Shown here: in pieces, positions 1 through 12,500 of the stretch | How the letters are laid out: each line of letters starts with the position of its first letter | How positions within the stretch are numbered: the first letter of the stretch is position 1 | Assembly (NCBI GenBank): GCA_034509755.1 | Contig: CM067548.1 | Span: 8,577,188 to 8,641,187, forward strand | Source of the DNA: Anisodus tanguticus | Taxonomy: Eukaryota > Streptophyta > Magnoliopsida > Solanales > Solanaceae | DNA length: 64,000 nt | Reading direction: 5' to 3' | Made by a program: the position numbers and the translations under genes | The notes under the pieces: generated by a model | What the model was told of the DNA's origin: nothing | Seen by the model: only the letters and a program-made list of their open reading frames with translations | Databases searched by the model: none

Positions 1-19
1 ATAAAGGACAAATGTAGTA

Positions 20-503
20 CTCCCTCTTTCTCAATTTATTTGACACTTTTTTGCTTTCTGAGATTCAAATTGACTTTGACCAATATTTTAAGATGTATTT
101 TTCACCAAATTGATACTCCCTCTGTCACAATATATGTGACACACTTTTATTTTTAGTCAGTCCCAAAAGGAATGACACATTTCCTTATTTGACAAAATTT
201 AATTTTAACCTTTACATTTATACTTAACGAGATGATTTATAATCACACAAATATCTTTGGCTTGTTTTAGACCACAAGATTCAAAAGCCTTCCTTTATTT
301 CTTAAATTTCGTACCTATTCAAACTACATCATATAAACTGGGACGGAGGGAGTATGAAAAAAGTTGCAGCTTATAAATATATAAATTTTAATCTTAAAAT
401 ATTGAGTTAGTCTAATATAATTTAGCTTTAAAATTTAGTCAGATTGACTCTCAAATAGCGAAAAGTATCGCATAAATCGAGACAAAAGTTGAGACGAAAG
501 GAG
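20..503. mobile_element. Stowaway-like MITE (outer, interrupted)
   Basis: A short non-coding DNA element opens with CTCCCTCTTTCTCAATTTAT at 20 and closes with GACGAAAGGAG at 503, an imperfect terminal inverted repeat. It is flanked by TA on both sides (18-19, 504-505), as expected for Tc1/mariner-derived Stowaway MITEs. A second MITE sits inside it, so the outer element is older. No coding capacity is seen. Confidence 0.75.
116..352. mobile_element. Stowaway-like MITE (inner, nested)
   Basis: The left terminus CTCCCTCTGTCACAATATAT is mirrored by GGGACGGAGGGAG on the right, and TA dinucleotides flank both ends (114-115, 353-354). At 237 bp it has the usual size of this class. It lies wholly inside the MITE at 20-503. 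Confidence 0.8.
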
Positions 504-511
504 TACTTCTT

Positions 512-1664
512 ATTCTGGCACTCGTGTTGCAAGCAAATTGTGTCTTAATGAAAGTGCTCTATGATGAAAAAATAGAATAGACTTGGGACTTATTACCAAT
601 GGGAAACGTCCATAGGAAGTTTGAATAATCATCTAAAAACAACATATAGTATCAATGGCCGTGCTTAAGATAGGAAAAGTCCATAAATCACTATGTATTA
701 TATCAAAAGGCATTAAGGTACAAGTGGATGAAGAATAAAATGACAACTTGACATGTTTCTCGAAAACACAAGATTCACAAACATGAGGAAAAAGGGACAT
801 GCTTGTAAGCAATAAATTTATTTTTACTAAGAGAGCGTAAAACAGAGTCTTCCAAATGTCCTAATCTATTATGCCATAAATGAGACGGAATTGCTGCAAA
901 GGTTGATGGAGGTGGTGATAGGATAAAGGTCATCGGTGCTATCACATCTCAGTATTCGCATCCCTGTCATAAGGTCCTTCACAGAAAAACCAAAAGGATC
1001 AAATTCAAGGAAAACATTATTGTCGGTTGTGAAACGACGCAGAGAGATTAGATTTTTGATAAGTTTTGGGGCATGAAAACATTTTTAAGGCTAACGAGGG
1101 GTATGGTGGGGAAAGAGATTATTTTCCATAACCTCGAATGAGAATGCCTTGTCCACTACCAATAATAATATTACGATTTTAATTGCTCATATTGAAATAA
1201 GATGAGGGAGTACCTTGATATGCTGTTATATGAGATGTGGCACCAGTGTCCATGTACCAACTGTTGTCAGGAACGCTGAGAGACATCGTGTTCATAGCTG
1301 CCTCAATATCGTAGGTGCGTAGGTTGAAGAAGGAGAAACATGTGCACTGTATGCCTGTTGTGGACGTGTGTCGAGGATGCCGGACTGGTCTTGTCGGGCC
1401 GGAGGTTGGGTCTAGGAGGACGTCGGGTGGGGGCAAGGTGGAGCAACCCATATCGGTGGGGCCAATACAGCCCATGTCGGTAGGGCTAATACATCCCATG
1501 ATGGCGGCGGGCGGCCACGGCGGCGGAGGCTGCCGCCACCCTTGTTGTTGGTCGCTAGCCGATGGTGGCTACCTCTGCCATTACCTTGTGCCTGTTTGTT
1601 TTCGCGCCGCCGATGTTTTCGCGGTTGTTCCCGTAATTTCTTCTTCTATTGTTATTTTAAAAAC
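512..1664 (-). pseudogene. Ty1-copia gag-pol fragment (gag tail, protease, integrase start)
   Basis: Read on the minus strand, this fragment has a Gly/Pro-rich gag tail (about 1660-1330) and an aspartic protease with the copia motif WYMDTGATSH (near 1255). It then has a GAG-pre-integrase stretch (about 1010-760) and the beginning of an integrase core containing LWTFP (about 600), which breaks off near 525. There are several stops and frameshifts, and no LTRs, reverse transcriptase or RNase H remain. The protease region resembles that of the full copies further right, but the spacer differs. It is a dead fragment; the left break is at the MITE border. Confidence 0.8.
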
Positions 1665-2311
1665 GTGAGCCACGTGTCAAATCGAATAAGACTTGAATAC
1701 ACTTTCAATACAAGGAGGAGGAGGAAGAACATACCTTAAATGACTTAGAACAACCCTTGACTCAGCTCACTTTAGCTTGCAACTACTTCAATCCTCTCTA
1801 CAAGGCGGAAAGACACACTACACAATCTCTACAAGCATTCCATGGAGGAGATTATGATGGGATCTTGTGGATTCATGTATAATAAGTAGGGGAACCCTAG
1901 GAGAGCTCTTGGGAGGGTTTTGGTTGAGGTGGGATGGGAAAAACAAAATGAAATGAGCTCTACCGCTTGGGACCTTAAATAGAAGTTTTCTCCGCCTCAC
2001 TTATGCGGTGGAATCTGCGGCGCAAAACCACATAAACGGCAAAACTTCCCACCACAAAGTGGGTGCCAGAAACTCATGTTTTGCTAGTCCAAAATGTGGT
2101 CAAGTTTGCGGGGCATAACGTTCAGCATATTGTACTAACATTATCGAACTTCGTCGGGAAGTGTTTCCTTCTATACCAATGATTTTAAACCTTGTAATGC
2201 CTACTTAACATCCATCTAAGCCATAGATAACTTCATGAAAGGTCTCGAGTCCTCGGGGTCTACCTTGGCCAACTACACACGCATACGAACGCAAAGGTGC
2301 GGGATGTTACA
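1665..2311 (-). repeat. 5' part of a chromovirus-type (Ty3-gypsy) LTR
   Basis: On the minus strand the segment opens with TGTAACATCCCGCACCTT, the same signature as the large element at 57347 (TGTAACACCCCGTACTTT). A possible TATA-like CTATTTAAGG lies about 320 bp inside, and a GT-rich splice-donor-like AAGGTATGTTC follows. The rest of the LTR is absent. The right edge (2311) is sharp; the left edge next to the copia fragment is approximate. Confidence 0.55.
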
Positions 2312-2339
2312 TGCTTGATCAAACTCTTGTTTACTGATG

Positions 2340-3390
2340 GGTTGATGTGAACTTGCTATAATGTACCTCTGATCTCCATAAGCTTTCTGTTCTTCCAAGA
2401 AGCTTATTGAGGAGTGGGAGCAGTGAAGAAAGTTTGGTGAATATTGATAAGATTAAGTCCTCTTGATGTTATGGGTAACCAAACTCTGTTCCAAGCTACT
2501 GAACTTTTCTTGGTTATAGTATTTGTGCCAGACCATATATATTATTTGCAGTAAGCATCAATAGCCTTCAAGATATTAGCTGGTATGACAAATAACTGTG
2601 CCCAATAATCTTGTATCCCGAACAATACTGACTGTGCAGATGAACCTTCCTGCATGAGATAGTTTATTTTCTGTTCATGAGGTGATTCTAGCCACAAGTT
2701 TTTCAATCAAAAGAATTCATCAAACTAAAAATAATATTTTGGTGGATAAGGGTATGTCTAGGTATTTGATAAGATATATTTGGTAAATCATATTCAGTAC
2801 AAATGTCTCCAAGTCAGCATCCATTCATGATTGCCCAATTCTCTATCAATTCTGCCGCACACTCTATTTATTCCATACTGCTTGTCGGTCCAGGTATGGT
2901 ATTCTCCTTTTTATTTCAACTCTAATAGGTCGACATCATGAATACACTCAGAGAAATCTTTGATTTCTATATAAGAAACTGGATTTTCCAGCAACATGTC
3001 TTAAGGGTGTAACACAACATTAAAATCACCACATAATACACAAGGTTTAGTAATACCTTGGGTAGTATGGAGATAATTCCATAATGTTTTCCTTTGCTCC
3101 ATTGTATTATATCCATAAATGACTGTTAGTAGACATTCAAAATTACCAGACCTGTTGTGAACTTCACAGTGAATTGCTTGAGCATCTGTACTTAGAACAG
3201 TGAAAGTGTAGATATGTGCAACCCATGATCCAACAATGTTTTTATACACCCTTTTGTACTTGTGGTCCTTTACTCTTGTCTCTATTTTTCCATCTAGCTT
3301 TAGTCTATTAGTAAATATATAATTCCTAAGCTCCTTTTGTTTGTACCTCTTATTTACACCCTTTATATTTCAAAATAACCAATGCATTAT
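2340..3390 (-). pseudogene. L1-type LINE ORF2 fragment (endonuclease and RT tail)
   Basis: The minus strand encodes an apurinic endonuclease domain (3390-3001) with ETRVK and LCGDFNVVL motifs. It continues with YHTWTDKQYG and RIDRELGN and then jumps, near 2660, to a stretch typical of the region after the RT palm (DYWAQLF, YIWSG). Most of the RT palm, including FADD, is missing, so an internal deletion is inferred. Together with the ORF1 piece at 5215-5900 this looks like one LINE interrupted by the LTR sequences between 3391 and 5170. Confidence 0.75.
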
Positions 3391-4013
3391 TGATACAATA
3401 TCGAATGCGGAAGATAAACAAACAATAAAGACAGAGAGGTAGACACAAGAGATGGAATCAAAAGCAACCCAAAGTAAATGAAACTAAGGAACTCAATTAA
3501 ATTAATCGTACAAAAGTATCTAAACCTATGAAGTGGACCTCAAGGGAATTGTATTCCCAAGCAACCCCCTTCCCAAAACAAGTAATCAACAAGACTTATC
3601 CATAAGCCTCTCAATTCTCTCACAAGAGAAATAATTATTCATCAAAATCTAACTAATGAAATAACAAGTGTATTATTTATACGGACAAGGCTAAGAAGAC
3701 TAATCTAACTATTACAAAAATACCCTTAATGAAATAAGGGTTTTCTTTAGTCTTCTTTATGGATGATGGCTTGTATTTAAAGAATAGTTGCTTTGCATAC
3801 GTAGGCATCTTCTTCTCTATTTTTTTGCCTCTAGCTAATTCCATGCTTCTCTCCTTCAACTACTTGAGATTCTTTGGCTTCAAGTAGATTGAATCCCTCA
3901 ATTGCCTCCAAAGTATGCTCTCAATTGTCCATCTTCACGCATATTACTTGAAGGTCCCAAGCTCCTTAGCTCAGCCTTGCGTGGAAATCTTTGATGAAGC
4001 TCGGCTTGCATCA
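3391..4013 (-). repeat. Ty3-gypsy-like 3' LTR
   Basis: The 623-bp segment has TG at 3391 and CA at 4013. On the minus strand it is preceded by a polypurine run AAGAAGGGGAGAA (4014-4026), as at an internal/3' LTR junction. It abuts the LINE fragment at 3390, which marks its insertion point. No partner LTR is recognised, so the assignment rests on termini plus the polypurine tract. Confidence 0.5.
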
Positions 4014-4575
4014 TTCTCCCCTTCTTGAAAAGAATTTGGCCTCAAATTTAAGGGATCACCTACTCCAAAAGAGAACACAAGCAAACGTCTACCACTAGAG
4101 CATACCACTAAGGTAGGGTTAGTCATGACAATCTCAAAAGGAACACTCCTATGGTATAATCAAGCATCAAGATACTCAAGAAAGAAGATGTCCATTAAGC
4201 AAAGGTCAAAATGTTGGACCTTTAAGAAAATCTAAAAAGCGGGTAAAAACATTGAGGAATTAGGCTCAAGAAGCCACACATGCAATCCTATATTGATTGT
4301 GATACTCATAAAGTAACATGGCTAGGTGCAAGATAATCATGAAGTTTTAACACGTTAGTTAGCACACTAGACCGATTCCAAAATGGTACTTTTATCAAGT
4401 CACAACAATCTAAAGCATCACTGGTCAAAGAGATATGCATAGCCTTTAGGGACACTAAAAAACATGTATGTCAAGGAATCTAGTAGTACCACTAAGGCAT
4501 AGCTACAAGATATTGCAAAAGCACTACTCACCTTGGTTTTGGAAGCTCGACAAGACATGCACTCTCAAAATGAAT
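4014..4575 (-). other. Probable non-coding internal remnant of the adjacent LTR element
   Basis: Directly upstream (minus strand) of the LTR at 3391-4013 and containing its polypurine tract. I see no recognisable protein domain. It ends where the differently organised LTR fragment at 4576 begins. Confidence 0.35.
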
Positions 4576-5170
4576 TGTCATGCCCCGAACCTGGGGAGGC
4601 GTGGCCGGCACCCGGTCCCTTACTTGACCCTGAGCGTACCATATGTAACTTACGAACTCTGAACATAGTACAATAATCCTAGCCGGCAAGGCAAAATATG
4701 TCTCTGCAAACAACAAAATCCAAAGCAAGATATAAACCAGGGCCGACAATTCCACCAAGAAGATCAAATCATCCTGTGGTCGGGACAGGGCCCCGACCTA
4801 CCTATCGGCTCTATATACACAAAATAATACCAACTCTGGACCTAGCAACTCCAGATGAAGTGGATCTTACCAATCACGCTGATACTCGACACCGTCTACG
4901 GGGTGGTGTCACTATCTGTCTATCAGGTCCTCCAGGCATGAAATACAACGTCCCCGACAAAAGGGATGTCAGTACGAAATAATGTACCGAGTATGTAAGG
5001 AAACTGAATAACTGAAACTAAACTGATATACATGATATACTGAATAAAAACTGAGAGTCAATAATAATCTGGATACATATATACTTGTCTTTGTTTCATG
5101 TCATGTATGCAATACTGAATATAAACTATCTGGCCTCATGTGGTGTCTTGTGTATAAGTGCATAGTCCCG
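4576..5170 (-). repeat. 3' half of a chromovirus-type LTR
   Basis: On the minus strand it contains GTACTGACATCCCTTTTGTC and ends ACCGGGTGCCGGCC...GGGGCATGACA. This is the same layout as the 5' LTR at 57347-59677 (GTACTGACGCCCCTTTTGTC near 59307, GGGTGCCCG near 59641). The sequences are diverged, so it is a related family. The 5' half is missing. It interrupts the LINE ORF1 piece to its right. Confidence 0.55.
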
Positions 5171-5214
5171 AAGACAATTGTATCTCTTTATAGTTCCGAA
5201 GGCAAATGTATAGT

Positions 5215-5900
5215 CTAAGGCTTGAGTATAATAGATTTGTTATTGATAGTACATGGCCCTGAATAGAAGACCTCATGCATACCCTCATCACGTAAATACA
5301 TATGCGGTTCAGCAGCATTGGACCAGTTTTGACTCCTATACCTCTTCCTCATATTATAACCAGGTGTGTCTTCAATGAAATATGTTATTATAACACTACT
5401 CCATTTTTTTACTTGTGTCTCAAAAGCTTCTTTAACTAACTAAACAACAATTTTACCATCAATAACTTGTGGGGGTGTAGTTGAGTTTCATACCATTTGC
5501 ATCAGCCCTGTTCTTAGTGAACAAATTGATCCAAGGTCGTGTAGTACCCCTTTCAGTCACCTCTGCTTGAGCATCTGCTTGTTTCGATTGAGGGATGAGA
5601 GTTGGAAATTGCTTTGGTACTATCTTCAGAATAGGTTGTTTCCCCATATGCCGATTCACTGTTCCATTGGTCATTGTGGTTGTCTGACGGCCTGACCCGA
5701 TTGAACAAATTGATTGTACGATTGAGGTCAGTAGCTGTTGGGGTGGCCAGAACTGCTTCGATTGCTTCATCTGTTACTTTCCTGACCCTTGAAGACGACG
5801 GTTGTGTCATCCTCTTGTGGTTTTAGCTTTCATCTCGGATCTATGTTCCGTCGGTGGTAGCCGAGCTCCTACTGAGCTACCAAATGTTGTAAGAGGTATC
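5215..5900 (-). pseudogene. L1-type LINE ORF1 (DUF4283-type) N-terminal fragment
   Basis: The minus strand encodes a Ser/Asn-rich N-terminus (about 5810-5550), then WINLFTKNRADANGM and a degenerate DUF4283-like segment (KKWSSVVITYFI, then FYSGPCTINNKSI) down to about 5215. Stops and frameshifts break it. It is in the right order and orientation to be the 5' part of the LINE whose ORF2 remains lie at 2340-3390. Confidence 0.6.
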
Positions 5901-6464
5901 TTCCTAGGCCTCTTCCACACCCTCTCGCTATTGCTAGACCACTGAGAGCACATAACAAGAATAGCTGCGTACTAAGCTATCACTCAAGCAAGATTTACAC
6001 TGTTCTCACGGCCCTATCACTTGTCTGAGTAGTTATCTTTTAATGAGTTACAAAACAGGATTAGAGTTTTATTTCATCTAATGTGGTCAACTTTGAGAGA
6101 ATCACCATAAAATGGAGTAGATAGTGTAAGAATATTAACACAATAAGATCATGCTTAGATTAACAAGAATAGTTGCTACCTTTTGAGTCATACTACAAAT
6201 TCATAGAAAAATTAGGTCTTAGGACATATCTTTTACTATTTAGGAGACCGGTAGAATCAATGGGACAACTAACACACTACAAATGATATGAATGATATGA
6301 ATATATAGGCTAGAGTGGGACCTAGCTACAATTGATGGCCCTCACTCTAACCTACCAAACACAATAAGTGCATGACCCTATAACCAATTAATTAGGCTCA
6401 CGTTTATGATCTATTATCAAACTCAAAATGTTCAATATATAAATTATTGGCGAGTTCGTTGCAG
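5901..6464. other. Non-coding, probably intron upstream of the first visible GH1 exon
   Basis: No ORF, domain or terminal repeat is recognised. The segment ends with a plausible splice acceptor (TTCGTTGCAG at 6455-6464). I searched it and the region to its left for the expected N-terminal GH1 exons and found no trace. Confidence 0.4.
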
Positions 6465-6540
6465 GATGATGTACAACTCATGGTTGACACTGGTTTGGAA
6501 GCCTATAGGTTCTCCATTTCATGGTCAAGACTTATACCTA
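6465..6540 (+). CDS. GH1 beta-glucosidase, first visible exon
   Basis: Encodes visible residues 1-25 (DDVQLMVDTGLEAYRFSISW and SRLIP), the conserved segment after the cofactor-free GH1 N-terminus. The acceptor is GCAG and the donor is A|GTAAG. It starts in phase 0, so the missing upstream exon must end on a codon boundary. Confidence 0.92.
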
Positions 6541-9500
6541 GTAAGCTCCATATGCAAACCATACTAAATGTTTTAAAATCTTACATTATTTATTTCTCTG
6601 CACATTACATAACTTCAATTTTATTTTCTTCAAAACTCAGATGGAAAAGGACCTGTCAACCTGAAGGCATTGCAATATTACAATAATCTTATTAATGAGC
6701 TCATCACTCACGGTCGTCACCAAATTCCTTACTTCTCAATTTAATTTCAGTGTTTCGCATTTTGAGGTTTATTTTATCTAATTCTAGAGGAAATTCTCGA
6801 TGAGCAAAATTTTCTTTTAAAAAATACTTCAAGGTATATATAGTATGGATCGATAAAAAAAATTTAAAGTACTAATTTAGGTAGAATATTGTTAATTATT
6901 TTTATCTATTTTTGTTTGGAACTACTTAGTGTCATCGATATATGAAAGTGCATGCACTTCCATGGCATTTATATTTCTAAACTTTAATTTAATTTTGCAG
7001 GAATTCAACCACATGTTACACTGTTTCACAGTGATCTACCACAGGCACTTGAAGATGAATACGGGGGATGGCTTAATCGCAAGATTATGTACGTGGTACT
7101 GTTATCAATCTATTGATTTAACGGAAAAGAGTCAAAAATATCATTAAACTATGTGAAATTGAGCAAAAATGTCTTCCGTTAATAGTTCGATCCAAAAATG
7201 TCCCTATTATTACTTAATTGGGTCAAAAATACCTTTTTTCTAGTAAAATATTGTTTATTTTCCAAATACAAATATTGCTTTAAAGAACCCTTTCTCGTTT
7301 CTTTTCTTTTAAAATCGCTTTAACTAATAAAAAATTGGGAAGTAATATTTTTTTTCTTGATTCGTTTTATCAATTAGAATAGAATAACCCATATACTTTT
7401 TTAACCGGTAATATAGGTCATATATATAAGATCATATAACTCCATCATTATTTTCAATTTTGCGATTTGAAGCAATGTATTAAATTTTCTTGTTTATGGC
7501 ATTATCATTGTTGTATATAATTTTAAAACTAAGGATTATATTTAGAAAATGCTTATCCTATTTAAATTCGGAAAATATTAAAAAATAAAAATATTTTTTA
7601 TTTTATTAGGAAAAAATTTTTGTCGTTATATAAATGAAAACAAATGATACGGTTACTATGATCTTATATGTATGACCTATATTATCAGTTAAAAAAGTAC
7701 ATAGGATTATTCTATTTTAATATATAAAATGAGATTAAGAAGAAAAAAAGATTACTTCTCACTTTTTTATTAGTTAAAGGGCTTTTAAAAGAAAAGAAAG
7801 AATAAAAAAAATCTTAAAAATTAATATTTTTATTAGAAAAAGAATGTGTTTAGAAAGAAAAAAATTATATGTTTATTAGAAAAAGGGTATTTAATTGTTG
7901 ACCCAATTAAGTAACAATAGGGGAATTTTTGGCATAACTATCAACGGCAAAGGCATTTTTGGACCAAACTATTAACGGAAGATATTTTTATTCAATTTCG
8001 CATAGTCTAAGAACATTTGCACCCTATACCGTTGATTTAATTACACTACAACAACAGTTAAAATATAATTTAAAATGATTTAAAAATATCTTCAGATGAT
8101 TTTTTTTGTCTTAAGATAGTAAAAGTGTTTATAAAATAGATCTAATTGAACCAAAGTAAGAGAAAACAATTATATCCTTTTATTGGGTCCATAGTTAAAT
8201 ACGTTTTTTCAACCAATTGAAAATATGTACACAACTAGTTCATTTGGACTCTTCAACTAGTATCTCTATGTCTTATACCACAAAAGATGTGGTGGAGTGG
8301 AGTGGAGTGAATGGGGCTGCTCTTTCCTTAACCAGAGGCCTCAGGTACGAGCCCTGATATAGAAAAATTCTTGGTAGGGAGCACTTCTCCCAAATGGGCC
8401 ATGACACAAATCTGAATATAGTCTGACTCCGATGTGGTACGGGACACTAAAGTAGATAATGTTAGTTAACACTACTTTAATTTTCCTTATTCTTAATTAT
8501 AGTTTATAACTAGTCATAGCATTAAAACCAATTAATTCATACTCTATAATTTAATTATCATAGCCTCTGTGGAGGATAAGATGCGGGAAGCAGGTTGAGA
8601 TGGTTCGGGCATATACAGAGGAGAGACACAAATGACCCAGTGCAGAGGTGTGAGAGGTTGGCTATGAACGGGTTCAGGAAGGGTAGAGGTAGGCCGAAGA
8701 AGTATTGGGGAGAGGTGATTAAACGTGATATGGCGCAGGGGCAACTTACCGAGGACATGACCTTAGATAGGGGGTTGTGGAGGACACAGATTAGGATAGA
8801 AGGATAGTAGGTAGTCGAGCGTAGTCCTACTTACACTTATAAACTGGTAGTTGTAGTGTCATTATTGTAGGCATGCTTAGCATATCGTACTAGTAGGCGT
8901 AGTATTGCTTTATAGTCTCCTGTCGTTTGTGAAATAAATAATCCCTTGATTATTTTCATTAATTGAAAGACTATATATACAATTTACATATTTTCATAAT
9001 AGGAGAATTCTATTCTTATTCTACTCCTAAAACATTATTCTACTTGGATACTAACTATACAATTATGGTAAGTGTATAATACTAATTAAACTATAAAACC
9101 TTACCTAATCCGTCTACTATATACACGGTAATATACAGCCCATTGTGCACGGTAATATGAGCCCACTATACACAATATACACATGTATATTGTGTATATG
9201 TGTATATTTAACATACCCCCACAGTCATAGCGGACGGTCTTCGAACGCTGAGACTGTCCCTAAAATCTTCAAAAAGGACCAAGGGAATACCCTTTGTAAA
9301 TATGTCGGCAATTTGATACCTTGACGGGATATGGAAGACGCGTACTTGACCACGAGTAACCTTTTCGCAGACAAAGTGAATGTCCATCTCGATATGCTTA
9401 GTGTGCTGGTGCTGAACCGGATTACCAGAAATGTAGATGGAACTAATATTATCACAATAAACCATGGTTGCTTTCTGAATGGGACAATGAAGCTCCAACA

Positions 9501-12500
9501 ACAAATTATGTAACCAACATGATTCTGAAACCACATTAGCTACCCCTCGATATTTGGCATCGGTATTGGATCGGGACAATGTTGACTGACATTTCGTAGA
9601 CCATGAGACCAGGTTATTGCCGAAAACATACAATAGCCAGACGTAGACCGTCTGGTGTCCGGACAGCCCCCAATCAGCATCCGTATACGAGACAAGTGTG
9701 GATGTCGAGGAAGGATATAAATGCAAACCAAAGTCCAGCGTACCCTGAATATACTAAAAGATGCGTTTGAGAGCATTCATGTGCTAAACTCGGGGATCAT
9801 GCATAAACAAACACACCTGCTGGATAACATACGTAATATCTGGCCTCGTGAATGTAAGATACTGAAGGGCCTCTGCAAGACTATGATAGCGTGTCGGATC
9901 CTCGTATTGTACGTCGGTCGCGGCACTAAGCTTGGGTTTAGTATCAACTAGAGTGGAAGTGGACTTATAAGATGACATCCCAGCCCTCTCAATGATCTCA
10001 GCTGCATACTTCCTTTGAGATAAGAACAACCCACCTGCATGACGAGTGACTGCAATCCCTAAAAAATAGCTTAAGGGCCCCAAGTCTTTCATAGCAAACT
10101 CAGAGCTGAGCATTGTCATGATAGACTGGCGTAACCCATTGGAAGAGGCAGTCAAAATAATATCATCCACATATAACAGAATATAGGCCACAGATGAATC
10201 ACGATGGTAGATGAACAATGAATTATCCGACCTGTTGTGAGTGAACCCAATAGTCGAAACATAGTCTGCAAATTGTGTATACTAGGCCGTGGAGACTGCT
10301 TAAGCCCATATAAGGACTTCTTCAACAAACAGACATGATGAGGATGTTTGGAATCCCTAAATCCCAACGGTGATGCATATAGACTGTTTCCTTGAGATCA
10401 CCATGTAGGAAAGCATTCTTTCCATCTAACTGATGAATAGACCATGCTTTCGAAAGAGCCAAGATAAGCACAGTGCGAATGGTAGACGGCTTGACCACCA
10501 GACTAAATGTCTCACCACAATTTACACCAACCTGCTGAGTCTTACCATCGCCCACAAGCCGCGCCTTATGTCGGGCAAATGACCCATCTGAATTTTCCTT
10601 ATGAGAAAAAATCCATATAGACATAATAATATTAATATCAGATAGACGGCGTACCAACTCCCAAGTCTTATTATCAATAAGATTATTATATTCATCGGTC
10701 ATAACAATTTTCCAATTCGAGTCATTTAATGTAGACATAGGATTTCGGGGTAAATGTGATTTAAGAACATTAGAATGTAAATTAAAATGTCTTTTTGGAG
10801 TAAAAATCCCTCGTTGACTACAAGGTAACTGGTCCATGACTCGGGGCAGAGGCGGGTGGATTTTGGGATTTTTTGGGACTCGGGACAAACTGGCTAGCAG
10901 GCAGTGGGCTCCGCGGCCCAAATCGGTAACCGGAGCAGAAGCGGACCGGCCGAGTAATGGACGGCCCAATCGCAGGAACTGGCCCAATAGCTGGACTGGG
11001 ACCGGCAGTGGGCGACTGACCAGTAGGGCCAGCGGGCAGTGGACACACTGGTGAATTTTGGGTGCGGGAGACGTCCGAAAAATGCTAAATAATATACGGA
11101 GATATACTATCATCCAAAAAATTATACGAACTAGGCACGGGAGTTTTAACTTTAGCAAATGGAAATTGGGATTCATAAAAAATGACATGGCGATTAATGA
11201 TGAATTTATTAGAGGATAAATCAAAGCATTTGTAATCACGATGATTAGATGGAAAACCCAAAAACACATACGGAGTAGACCGGGCCTAAAGTTTGTTAAT
11301 TGTGGTGGACGGAAACAACGGATAACACAAACACCCAAAACCCCGAAGATGTGAATATGAAGGAATTTTATTATATAAAATTTGAAGGAGGGAAGAATAT
11401 GTCAAACCTTTGGAAGGAATTATGTTAAGGAGATAGGTAACCATTTGTAGAGCATGATGCCAAAAAGACGGGGGTACGGAAGCATGAATTAATAAAGTTT
11501 GGACAATGTTATTTATGGAACGAATTTTGCGTTCGGCTTTCCTATTTTGTGAAGACGTACGAGGACAAGAAAAATGAAAATTGATCCCATTATTAGCACT
11601 GAATTTTTGAAACACCCCATTGTCATATTCTTTGCCATTATCACACTGAATATTTTTGATTTCTCGTTCGAATTGGGTTATAATGAATGCTCTAAATTTT
11701 AAGAAGACGGAAAAAACTTGAGATTTTTTCGCTATCGGAAATGTCCATAAAAACTTAGAATAATCATCCAAAAAAAGAACATAATACCGATGACCCAAAG
11801 AACTGAGAACTGGAGACGTCCATAAGTCGCTATGAATAATATCAAATGACATTAAAGTATGAAAATTTTAGTCTACAAATGGCAACCTAGCAATTTTTCC
11901 TAAAGAACAAGATTGACAATTTGGAGTACTATTCGTACCCTTACATGAAATAAAATTATTTTTATCTAATGACAACAAAATAGAAGACCCCGGATGACCA
12001 AGACGAGCATGCCACAAGGAAGGAGCAAGGGCTGCAAACGCTAACGGCAAGGCTTGACTAGATGGACTAAAACTGGGTGTGATAGAATAAAGATCTCCCC
12101 TACTATCACACCTCATGAGAGGACTCCCCGTCTTGAAATCCTTCATAGAGAAACCAAAAAATCAAATTCAACAGATATGCACTAAGTTTTTACAAACATT
12201 TGGGGGCATGTAAGGTATTTTTCAAGATAAGGGATGGATTGGGGGAGACAAAGTTTTATGACCATAACCCTGAATTGGAATAGAGTTACCATTACCAACA
12301 ATTATACCACGAGGGTTGCTCATATTGGAATAAGACGAGAGAGTACCTTGATAGGATGTCACGTGTGTAGTCGCACCGGTGTCCATGTACCAATTCGGAT
12401 CCGGTTGCGTCATCCCAAGCGTGTGCATTGCGGCCTCAATATCGGTGTAAGTAGGTATGGGACCTACTGCCGAGAATATTTGTGTGGGCCGAGGCCCAAG

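Noticed and set aside
1315..1739. Overlapping plus-strand ORFs of 117 and 65 codons
   Set aside because: They are antisense shadows of the copia gag-protease fragment; composition follows its GC-rich spacer.
3677..3859. Minus-strand 60-codon ORF in the LTR at 3391-4013
   Set aside because: Low-complexity Lys-rich product, no domain, inside an LTR.
5910..6464. Search for the missing N-terminal GH1 exons
   Set aside because: No sequence coding for the expected AYQVEGA, IWDTF or DVACD motifs was found between 1 and 6464, so I do not propose upstream exons.
8288..8465. Possible tRNA gene
   Set aside because: Only a box B-like motif is present and no cloverleaf can be drawn; the body matches a SINE.
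10818..11054. Pro/Gly-rich ORFs on both strands
   Set aside because: Alternative frames of the GC-rich linker of copia A, not separate genes.
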